Below are positions 1 to 5,177 of a stretch of DNA of 8,909 bases, piece after piece. Where the stretch lies: assembly GCA_035552275.1 (NCBI GenBank), contig DASZLR010000123.1:1-8909 (forward strand). Direction: 5' to 3'. Each line of letters opens with the position of its first letter. Position 1 is the stretch's first letter. The position numbers were made by a program, and so were the translations under genes. A model generated the notes under the pieces. The model was not told where the DNA came from, did not search any database, and worked only from the letters and a program-made list of their open reading frames with translations. The stretch comes from DASVLX01 sp035552275. GTDB taxonomy: Bacteria; Actinomycetota; Actinomycetes; Mycobacteriales; Pseudonocardiaceae.

Positions 1-1506
1 CCGGGCGGGCCGTCAGCGACCTACCTCGCCGGGGACGGGGTCAAGGCCAACTGGGTGATCGCGGAGAACGCCAAGCCCGGCTCGCCGAGTTGGAAAATCT
101 CCGGCACGCCGGCCGCCGGCAGCATCGAGGGATTCGCCGACACCACCTACGCGGCCGACGGGCAGTCGGTGACCGTGTACGTGTCCAGCAGCGCGCCGCG
201 ATTCCATCTTGAGGCGTACCGGGTCGGTTACTACGGCGGCGTCGGCGGGCGGCTGGTCTGGCGGTCCCCGGAGATGCCGACGAAACGGCAGGCGCCCTGC
301 CCGCTGACGCCGGGAGTGAACATGGTGTCCTGCGCCAACTGGACGCCGTCGCTGACCTTTCCGGTCACCACCGATTTCGTGCCGGGCGACTATCTGCTGA
401 AGTTGGTGGGCGGCGACAACGAGCAGAGTTATGTGCCGCTGACCGTGTGGGATCCGACCAGCCACGCGGCCTATCTGGTGAAGAACGACGTGTTCACCTG
501 GCAGGCGTGGAACCCCTATGGCGGCTACGACTACTACCAGGGCCTGGGCTCCTGCCCGGCGAACGTATATCCGCTGTGCTCGCGGGCGCGGGTGGTCAGC
601 TACGACCGGCCCTACGAATTCTCCGACGCGGGCGGCGAGGGCACCGGCGACTTCCTGTGGCTGGAGTCGCCGCTGGTCCGGTTCATCGAGCAGCACGGGC
701 TGGACGTGGCCTACGCGACCGACCTCACGCTGGTCGACCATCCGAGTTTCCTGGACAACCACAAGGTGCTGATGTCGCTGGGGCATGACGAGTGCTGGTC
801 GCTGGACGAGCGACAGGCCGCCGTCGCCGCCTACGACAAGGGGATGAACCTCGCGTTCTTCGGCGCCAGCGGGGTGCTCCGGCACGTCCGCACCCAACCG
901 TCCCCGAGGGGGCCGAACCGGGAGCTGGTGGACTACCGGTCGTCGCAGGATGATCCGCTCAATGGCAAGGGAAACCCGTTGCAGGTCACCGGAAACACCT
1001 GGGCCTCGCCACCGGCGAGCTGGCCGGAGACCGGTTTCGTCGGCGAGGCGTACAACGGCTTCCTGGAGCCGGGCGCGCCACCGGGCAACCTGGTGGTGAC
1101 CGACGCGTCAGCGTGGATCTTCGCTGACGCCGGGCTGCACGACGGGTCCGTGGTGCCCGGCGCGATAGCCTCCGATGTGGACAGTCTGGAGCCGAGTTCC
1201 GATCATCCGCCGAACGTCCAGGTGCTCGCGCACTCCCCGCTGCCCACCGCGCACGCCCAGTTCAACAGCCACACCGGCGGCACGTTCTTCTCCGATATGA
1301 CCTATTACACCGACCCGACCAGCAGGGCCGGGGTGTGGGACGGTGGCACGAACAACTGGATTCCGGCGCTGGAGGCGTGCACGCCGCAAGCCTGTCCGGC
1401 GCCGATGATGCAGAAGATGACCAGCAACCTGCTGTGGCTGCTCGGCCAGGGACCGGCCGGGAGGATCCGCCCCTCGGTCGCCAACTGGCAGCCGGTCTAT
1501 CCCTGA
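1..1506 (+). CDS. N,N-dimethylformamidase beta-subunit-like protein (5' end outside window)
   Basis: The reading frame is open from base 1 to the TGA at 1504-1506, giving 501 visible codons. The GTG at 55 lies inside conserved-looking sequence (NWVIAENAKPG) with no good ribosome site, so the true start is left of the window. The protein resembles the large-subunit domain of dimethylformamidase: an N-terminal beta-rich part (visible codons about 30-145, with RVGYYGG), then the family landmarks NPYGGYDYY (nt 511-537), SYDRPYEF (598-621) and LGHDECWS (778-801), and a C-terminal part ending in a helix-like SNLLWLLG. Known family member: Paracoccus dimethylformamidase has a mononuclear iron held by two tyrosines and one carboxylate; Tyr in YDRPY and Glu in HDE are candidate ligands here (inference). 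Paired cysteines (CP..CAN, CPANVYPLC, CTPQAC) suggest an exported protein with disulfides. Many actinobacterial relatives are annotated only by this domain, so the substrate is unknown and amide hydrolysis is not shown. Confidence 0.8.
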   Translation, partial: PGGPSATYLAGDGVKANWVIAENAKPGSPSWKISGTPAAGSIEGFADTTYAADGQSVTVYVSSSAPRFHLEAYRVGYYGGVGGRLVWRSPEMPTKRQAPCPLTPGVNMVSCANWTPSLTFPVTTDFVPGDYLLKLVGGDNEQSYVPLTVWDPTSHAAYLVKNDVFTWQAWNPYGGYDYYQGLGSCPANVYPLCSRARVVSYDRPYEFSDAGGEGTGDFLWLESPLVRFIEQHGLDVAYATDLTLVDHPSFLDNHKVLMSLGHDECWSLDERQAAVAAYDKGMNLAFFGASGVLRHVRTQPSPRGPNRELVDYRSSQDDPLNGKGNPLQVTGNTWASPPASWPETGFVGEAYNGFLEPGAPPGNLVVTDASAWIFADAGLHDGSVVPGAIASDVDSLEPSSDHPPNVQVLAHSPLPTAHAQFNSHTGGTFFSDMTYYTDPTSRAGVWDGGTNNWIPALEACTPQACPAPMMQKMTSNLLWLLGQGPAGRIRPSVANWQPVYP

Positions 1507-1571
1507 TCGCTGGCTGTCTCTGCGGGCTGGCTGTCCCCGGTTCAGCGGCAGACGCGCACCGCGTGGGTCCC

Positions 1572-1577
1572 TACGCT
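1572..1577 (+). promoter_or_regulatory. possible -10 box of a leaderless promoter for the small secreted protein
   Basis: TACGCT ends 8 bases before the ATG at 1586, the distance expected when transcription starts at or just before the start codon. No Shine-Dalgarno sequence is visible before this ATG, which fits a leaderless message. The -35 region is weak (GCAGAC, 18 bases upstream), so this is a tentative call. Confidence 0.25.
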
Positions 1578-1585
1578 TCTGTTCC

Positions 1586-1942
1586 ATGCCAACGAAAAAG
1601 CGCCTGAGACGCATCCTTCTGATCCTCGTCGTGCTCGTCATCGGCCTGGTCAGTCTGGGCACGCCCGCGTTAGCCGACCCGCCAGAACTCCAGGTGACCC
1701 TCAGCTCGGACACCATCAACCCCGGCCAGACGGTCACCATCACGGTGACCTTCACCAACATCCAGGCCACCCCGGTGCAGTTCGTCTACGAGTCGCTGAG
1801 CCCCGACTACTACACGCAGATGACCACCGCGATCTACACTTTCCAGTCCTGCACCGGCGACGACACCTGGTGCGATATGGACAGCCATCAGAACACGGTA
1901 GGTCAGGAAACGGTGGGCAGGTCGGGGCTGGACACGTCGTAG
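1586..1942 (+). CDS. small secreted protein, probably truncated at its 3' end
   Basis: This encodes 118 aa. The start is a basic stretch (MPTKKRLRR) followed by a hydrophobic core (residues 10-28) and an ALA-D cleavage site near residue 30, a clear Sec signal peptide. The mature part begins as an Ig-like beta-sandwich (LQVTLSSDTINPGQTVTITVTFTN, described here by its positions 35-58 and the PGQTV turn) with two cysteines at 89 and 96. From residue 101 to the stop, the codons come from the 57-bp copy of the ftsQ tail read antisense. That tail (ending in GLDTS) shows no relation to the fold, and about 70 native mature residues are few for a full sandwich. I infer that the original 3' end was cut off at the junction and replaced by a chance reading frame. 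A functional short protein is still possible. It runs convergent to the antitoxin gene, with 49 bp between stops. The family is not recognised beyond the Ig-like look. Confidence 0.6.
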   Translation: MPTKKRLRRILLILVVLVIGLVSLGTPALADPPELQVTLSSDTINPGQTVTITVTFTNIQATPVQFVYESLSPDYYTQMTTAIYTFQSCTGDDTWCDMDSHQNTVGQETVGRSGLDTS

Positions 1943-1944
1943 GT
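1888..1944. repeat. left 57-bp direct repeat (orphan copy of ftsQ 3' end)
   Basis: These bases match 2836-2892 at 56 of 57 positions, with an offset of 948 bp. The single difference is G at 1901 versus A at 2849. Read on the minus strand it carries 13 codons identical to the end of ftsQ, the TGA, and 15 bp of downstream sequence. There is no ftsQ upstream of this copy, so it is an orphan tail. It sits at the end of the small secreted gene and supplies its last 17 codons and stop. Confidence 0.95.
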
Positions 1945-1953
1945 CCGCCCCGA

Positions 1954-1969
1954 CCGAGCCACCGCTCGG
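1954..1969. terminator. possible bidirectional terminator hairpin
   Basis: CCGAGC and GCTCGG form a perfect 6-bp stem with a 4-base loop (CACC), placed between the convergent ends of the secreted gene (stop 1942) and the antitoxin gene (stop 1992). There is no T tract on either side. In high-GC actinobacteria such hairpins without T tracts are often proposed as terminators, so this is plausible rather than firm. Confidence 0.4.
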
Positions 1970-1991
1970 CCCGCTGATCAACTCATTCATT

Positions 1992-2405
1992 CTAGTCAGC
2001 TGGGTGATCACTATCACGAACAAGCCTCGCGATCATCCCAGCATGGTCATAGAGGTAGCCATGTATGAGGCTGTCGAGCTGGCCCCGGGTAACCACAAGC
2101 ACTTCGTCTTCGTCTGGACGGCTGTACGTCTCACGCGACTCGGCAACGAGGGACGCATGGTCGAGTTCGCGATCAAGCCGCTCTACGACCCAACGTCGAA
2201 GGAGCGTACTGGGTGCCATGTGCTGCCGCATCGCCAGCTGCCGGAGTTCTTCAAGTCGGTCGGTCGGCAGGCGTACCGAGTACACCTGAGCCGGATCCTT
2301 CGACCGCCTACGGCTAGGCACATAATGGGCGTCCACGTCCCGGCCACGCTCCGCGGCCTCTGCTTCAGCGGCAAGGACATCCGCGATGTTCTGGTCACTG
2401 GGCAC
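1992..2405 (-). CDS. ribbon-helix-helix antitoxin-like protein
   Basis: This gives 137 aa from a GTG at 2403-2405. I chose this start because a perfect AGGAGG (plus-strand 2413-2418) lies 7 bases before it; longer in-frame starts upstream would overlap the preceding gene and lack a site. Residues 41-47 (VYSVRLP) look like the DNA-contacting beta strand. Residues 48-80 (TDRLEELRQLAMRQ, then APSTLLRRWVVERLDREL after a short turn) form the two helices of a CopG/BrnA-type ribbon-helix-helix domain. An acidic, Ala/Glu-rich N-terminal segment (1-25) and a C-terminal extension of about 55 residues flank it; one of them is the likely toxin-binding part. It follows the putative toxin gene by 22 bp on the same strand, the toxin-first order of BrnTA-like modules. 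By family habit it would neutralise the toxin and repress the module through the palindromes at 2775-2816. The toxin-antitoxin role is inferred from order, size and the DNA-binding domain. Confidence 0.72.
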   Translation of the reverse strand: MPSDQNIADVLAAEAEAAERGRDVDAHYVPSRRRSKDPAQVYSVRLPTDRLEELRQLAMRQHMAPSTLLRRWVVERLDRELDHASLVAESRETYSRPDEDEVLVVTRGQLDSLIHGYLYDHAGMIARLVRDSDHPAD

Positions 2406-2412
2406 AATCACA

Positions 2413-2418
2413 CCTCCT
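2413..2418 (-). promoter_or_regulatory. ribosome binding site fixing the antitoxin start
   Basis: The minus strand reads AGGAGG, 7 bases before the GTG at 2405-2403. It is much stronger than anything before the putative toxin gene, which appears leaderless. Stronger translation of the antitoxin than of the toxin is what such modules need. Confidence 0.7.
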
Positions 2419-2427
2419 GATTTCCAC

Positions 2428-2781
2428 TCATTCCTGATAGCGGCGCATAGCGGTCGAACTGGCCGCCCATGCATTGACGCCCCACCAGGAACCGTCTACG
2501 TCAGGCAGATTCTTGGGCCTCAGTATGACAACCAGCACTCGGTTGACTGCCTGACTGTAACCAAGTACCCGGATGGTCTGGCCCGTCTTGCTGCTCGGGT
2601 CCGGTGCCGCGATCTTGCGGTTTTCATCCGAAGCGGCCTCCGTCGCCCACTCCGGTTCGACATCGAAGTCACCCGGTCGACGCCTCGACCGGGTACGGAT
2701 GTACTCGCCCCGATAGTGCCAGTCGATGTCCTCGATCGGCAGGTTCCCGGGCGCCACCCCGTAGAAGGTGACCTCATTCAC
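2428..2781 (-). CDS. putative toxin of a toxin-antitoxin module, BrnT/RelE-like fold suspected
   Basis: This gives 117 aa from a GTG at 2779-2781; no other in-frame start exists upstream before the promoter. Visible landmarks are RGEYIRTRSRR (residues 24-34), FDVEPEWATEAASD (39-52), a beta-hairpin-like pair IRVLGYS (70-76) and RVLVVIL (81-87), then WWGVNAWAAS (99-108) and a C-terminal RRYQE. The second half follows the pattern of BrnT-type RNases: helix ending in a D/E pair, strand with GxS, strand rich in V, then an A/S-rich turn and a final helix ending in xRRYxE. It lacks the N-terminal WDxxKxxxNxxKHG signature of classic BrnT. I recall similar uncharacterised actinobacterial proteins paired with ribbon-helix-helix partners. 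mRNA cleavage is a guess from the fold-like pattern. It lies 69 bp after the ftsQ stop on the same strand. Codons are less GC-rich than in the division genes, which fits horizontal transfer. Confidence 0.6.
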   Translation of the reverse strand: MNEVTFYGVAPGNLPIEDIDWHYRGEYIRTRSRRRPGDFDVEPEWATEAASDENRKIAAPDPSSKTGQTIRVLGYSQAVNRVLVVILRPKNLPDVDGSWWGVNAWAASSTAMRRYQE

Positions 2782-2791
2782 CTGGTGAATG
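2775..2791. promoter_or_regulatory. perfect 17-bp palindrome over the toxin start codon (candidate operator)
   Basis: Arms CATTCACC and GGTGAATG pair perfectly (8 of 8) around a single central T at 2783. It covers the GTG start of the toxin gene and the expected transcription start. A one-base loop is too tight for an RNA hairpin of the full stem, so a protein-binding DNA site is the simpler reading. It directly abuts the second palindrome at 2792. Confidence 0.55.
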
Positions 2792-2818
2792 GTACTACAC
2801 GTATTACGCGTAGTACAA
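2789..2818 (-). promoter_or_regulatory. likely promoter of the toxin-antitoxin module (leaderless)
   Basis: On the minus strand TTGTAC (2818-2813) and TACCAT (2794-2789) form a -35/-10 pair with an 18-base spacer. Seven bases separate the -10 box from the GTG at 2781, so transcription would begin at or next to the start codon, giving a leaderless toxin message. No Shine-Dalgarno sequence precedes the GTG, which agrees. Both boxes overlap the palindromes, so a bound repressor would block the promoter. Confidence 0.5.
2792..2816. promoter_or_regulatory. 25-bp near-perfect palindrome (candidate antitoxin operator)
   Basis: Outer arms GTACTAC (2792-2798) and GTAGTAC (2810-2816) pair perfectly. 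The inner CGTA (2800-2803) and TACG (2805-2808) also pair around a central T at 2804; only 2799/2809 mismatch, so 11 of 12 pairs match. It occupies the spacer and part of both promoter boxes. Ribbon-helix-helix antitoxins commonly repress their own promoter by binding such symmetric sites. Confidence 0.65.
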
Positions 2819-2835
2819 GACCGATGTTGGGCCGG

Positions 2836-2892
2836 TCAGAACACGGTAAGTCAGGAAACGGTGGGCAGGTCGGGGCTGGACACGTCGTAGGT
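2836..2892. repeat. right 57-bp direct repeat (genuine ftsQ 3' end)
   Basis: This is the partner of 1888-1944. It spans ftsQ codons 276-288 (minus-strand TYDVSSPDLPTVS), the TGA at 2851-2853 and 15 bp downstream. All coding positions are identical in both copies; the one mismatch lies past the stop. This copy is joined to the rest of ftsQ. Confidence 0.95.
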
Positions 2893-3717
2893 GGTGCCCG
2901 GCCGGGTGAGCAGCACGGCCAGCACGGCCGCCTTCCGGTCCGAGTCCTCGGCCCCACCCCACACCACCGTCTTGCCGTTGGTCAGCGCGAACCGCACTCC
3001 GCCCGGGGTGTTCGCGCCGATCGACACCACCTGCGCACGCAGCGGCACCGGCAGTGCGGCCAGCACCGCCTCCACGGCCTGCGTGCGCGGGTCGGCCGGC
3101 GAGGCGGCGGGCAGCAGCAGCTTGGGCAGTCCGGGCGGAATCGGCGACCCCACCGGCACCGTCGCGAAGTCGAAACCGGTGGCATCAACCAGATGCACGC
3201 CGTCCCGCTCGGTCAGCACCGAGGTCGCGGCGCGCTCGGTGACCACGATCCGCACCGTGCCCGGCCATTCCCGGAACACGTCCGCGGACGCCACCCTCGG
3301 CAGCTTCGCCACCCTGGCCGCGACGGCCGCGGTCGACAGCCGGACCATCGGCGTGCCGGAGGTGACATCAGCGGCGGCGATCACCTGGTCCGTCGACAAC
3401 GCCTGTGTCCCGGACACGGCCACGTCCCGCACGCCCAGCAGCGGGGTGAACCACACCGCCAGGCCCAGCACGAACACGCCGAGCACGATCAGCAACGCCA
3501 CCCAGCGCCGCACCAGCACCCGCCGCCGGGTCGGCAGCGCCGGATGCCGGCGTGGCTCCGGCTCGGTCCGGGATCGGTTGCGCGCAGACCGTTGTGCCCG
3601 TTCCGGCCGCCGCGCGCTCGCCGACCGCGATCGATCCCGCGGCGCGGACGGGCTGGCCGGGCTCCGTCGGGCCGACCGGCGGACCGGCGTGCCGGCGTCC
3701 TCGGAAACGTCGGCCAT
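2851..3717 (-). CDS. ftsQ: cell division protein FtsQ
   Basis: The 288-aa product is a single-pass membrane protein that links early and late divisome proteins through its extracytoplasmic domains. It has a long Arg/Ser/Pro-rich cytoplasmic N-terminus (residues 1-70), usual in actinobacteria, one transmembrane helix at about 72-91 (WVALLIVLGVFVLGLAVW), a POTRA domain (about 94-162, starting VRDVAVSGT and ending EWPGTVRIVVTER), and the FtsQ/DivIB domain (about 168-286, with VHLVDATGF). The C-terminus is complete by family standards. Its ATG overlaps the murC stop by one base (TGATG), so translation is coupled. Its last 13 codons are duplicated 948 bp away. No ftsZ follows it in this window, although ftsZ is the normal next gene in actinobacteria. 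Confidence 0.93.
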   Translation of the reverse strand: MADVSEDAGTPVRRSARRSPASPSAPRDRSRSASARRPERAQRSARNRSRTEPEPRRHPALPTRRRVLVRRWVALLIVLGVFVLGLAVWFTPLLGVRDVAVSGTQALSTDQVIAAADVTSGTPMVRLSTAAVAARVAKLPRVASADVFREWPGTVRIVVTERAATSVLTERDGVHLVDATGFDFATVPVGSPIPPGLPKLLLPAASPADPRTQAVEAVLAALPVPLRAQVVSIGANTPGGVRFALTNGKTVVWGGAEDSDRKAAVLAVLLTRPGTTYDVSSPDLPTVS

Positions 3718-5177
3718 CAGGGGGCCTCGGCTCGCCGGTCCAGTTCGGCGATGATCTCCGGCCCGAGCATCGTGACGTCCCCGGCGCCCATGGTCAGCAC
3801 CAGATCGCCGTCGGACACCAAGCCCGCCAACAACGTCGGCACCCGGTCGAACGCGGGCTCGTAGTGCACTCGCCCCATCGGCAGGTCGATCGTGTCGGCG
3901 ACCAGCCGGCCGCTGACACCGGGGATCGGCTCCTCTCGGGCGCCGTACACGTCCAGCACGATCACCTCGTCGGCCTGCCCCAACGCCCGGCCGAACTCGG
4001 CGGCGAAATCCTGCGTCCGGGAGTACAGGTGCGGCTGGAAGACCACCACCAGCCGGCCGCCGCCGAGCACCAGCCGGGTCGCCTTGAGCTGCGCGGCCAC
4101 CTTGGTCGGGTTGTGCGCGTAGTCGTCGTACACCCGGATCTTGCCGGACCGGCCCTTGAACTCGAACCGCCGGCGCACCCCGCCGAACGCGGCCAGCCCC
4201 TCGATCATCCCGCCCAGCGGCGCGCCCAGTTCCAGGCCGGCCAACAGCGCGCCGGCCGCGTTGACGGCCATGTGCTCGCCGGGCACCGCGATCACCAGCT
4301 CGATTTTCTCGCCATCAAGATCGACGGTGACCGCACCGCCGCCGGACCGCTCGTCGCTGCTGCCGCCGGTGGGTCGGAAATCAGCAAGCGCGGCCGAACC
4401 CGGGCCCCGCGCGGCGAACCCGTACCGGCGGACCCGCACCCCGGCGGCCTCGGCGCGGTCGGCCAGCTCCGCCGAACCGGGATCGTCCGCGCACGCCACC
4501 AGAACCCCGCCGGGCTCGATGCCGCGGACGAACTCGTCGAAAACCGCCACGTACGCGCCCACGGTGCCGTGGTAGTCGAGGTGATCAGCCTCCACATTGG
4601 TCACAATCGCGACCGAGGGCCGGAAGGCCAGGAACGAGCCGTCGCTCTCGCCGGCCTCGGCCACGAACAGCCAGCCGGTGCCGTGATGGGCGTTGGCGCC
4701 GGACTCGTTGAGATCGCCGCCGATCGCGAACGAGGGGTCCAGCCGGCAGTGTTGCAGCGCCACCGTCAGCATCGAGGTGGTCGACGTCTTGCCGTGGGTG
4801 CCGGCCACGCAGGCGACGCGGTGCCCGGCCATCAGCTCGGCCAGCGCCTGCGCCCGGTGCAGCACCGGGATTCCGCGCCGCCGCGCCTCGGCGAGTTCGG
4901 GGTTGGTGTCCTTGATCGCGCTGGACACGACGACGACGGCCGGTCCGCCGTCGAGCAGGTCGAGGTTCGCGGCCGACTGTCCGATCGCGACTCGCGCGCC
5001 CTGCGCCTGCAACGCCAGCACGGCCCGCGAGTCTTTCGCGTCCGAACCGGACACCGGCGCGCCGCGCGCCAGCAGGATGCGGGCGATGCCGCTCATCCCG
5101 GCCCCGCCGATCCCGATCAGGTGGGCGCCGCCCAGCACATCCGGCTGGCTCGGACTCGAACCCGGACCCACGTTCAC
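3717..5177 (-). CDS. murC: UDP-N-acetylmuramate--L-alanine ligase MurC
   Basis: This 486-aa cytoplasmic enzyme adds L-alanine to UDP-MurNAc with ATP, the first peptide step of peptidoglycan precursor synthesis. All Mur ligase landmarks are present: GIGGAGMSG near the N-terminus (22-30, nucleotide-sugar binding), the P-loop AGTHGKTST (125-133), AEAGESDGSF (173-182), NVEADHLDYH (194-203), RRRFEFKG (335-342), YDDYAHNPT (350-358), QPHLYSRT (381-388) and GAGD (464-467). The length is typical. The GTG start at 5175-5177 overlaps the murG stop by four bases (GTGA), with GGAGG ten bases upstream. The Gly/Ser-rich stretch at about 256-281 is a surface loop also seen in other actinobacterial MurC proteins and looks harmless. 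Confidence 0.96.
   Translation of the reverse strand: MNVGPGSSPSQPDVLGGAHLIGIGGAGMSGIARILLARGAPVSGSDAKDSRAVLALQAQGARVAIGQSAANLDLLDGGPAVVVVSSAIKDTNPELAEARRRGIPVLHRAQALAELMAGHRVACVAGTHGKTSTTSMLTVALQHCRLDPSFAIGGDLNESGANAHHGTGWLFVAEAGESDGSFLAFRPSVAIVTNVEADHLDYHGTVGAYVAVFDEFVRGIEPGGVLVACADDPGSAELADRAEAAGVRVRRYGFAARGPGSAALADFRPTGGSSDERSGGGAVTVDLDGEKIELVIAVPGEHMAVNAAGALLAGLELGAPLGGMIEGLAAFGGVRRRFEFKGRSGKIRVYDDYAHNPTKVAAQLKATRLVLGGGRLVVVFQPHLYSRTQDFAAEFGRALGQADEVIVLDVYGAREEPIPGVSGRLVADTIDLPMGRVHYEPAFDRVPTLLAGLVSDGDLVLTMGAGDVTMLGPEIIAELDRRAEAP

Larger units (their letters stand above)
1888..2892. mobile_element. putative small inserted element: toxin-antitoxin module between ftsQ-tail repeats
   Basis: The unit consists of two 57-bp direct repeats around 891 bp (1945-2835) holding only the two-gene toxin-antitoxin module and its control region. 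Base composition changes inside: by count 32 of 60 are G/C at 2521-2580 and 27 of 60 at 2761-2820, against 46 of 60 at 3001-3060 in ftsQ. The gene on the left is apparently broken at the junction, while ftsQ on the right is intact because the repeat restores its tail. This is the arrangement expected of attL/attR at a gene 3' end. No integrase or transposase is present, so the unit would depend on functions supplied elsewhere, or be the remnant of a larger or tandem island. Calling it mobile is inference; the repeats themselves are directly visible. Confidence 0.5.

Noticed and set aside
1509..1535. 10-bp direct repeat GCTGGCTGTC spaced by 17 bp after the dimethylformamidase-like gene
   Set aside because: Short, with no promoter or gene relation that would give it a role; likely chance.
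2004..2420. Plus-strand 138-codon frame opposite the antitoxin gene
   Set aside because: No ribosome site and no recognisable domain, whereas the minus strand shows a ribbon-helix-helix domain and a strong start.
2403..2474. Longer N-terminus for the antitoxin starting at 2474
   Set aside because: It would overlap the end of the toxin gene by 47 bases, has no ribosome site, and ignores the perfect AGGAGG before the GTG at 2405.
2428..2781. Assigning the toxin the name brnT
   Set aside because: The N-terminal signature of BrnT is absent; only the second-half pattern and gene order agree, so no symbol is given.
1945..2835. Imperfect terminal inverted repeat at the inner edges of the 57-bp repeats (CCGCCCCGAC at the left, CCGGCCCAAC on the opposite strand at the right)
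   Set aside because: Only 8 of 10 bases match, in C-rich sequence, with no extension; too weak to call transposon ends.
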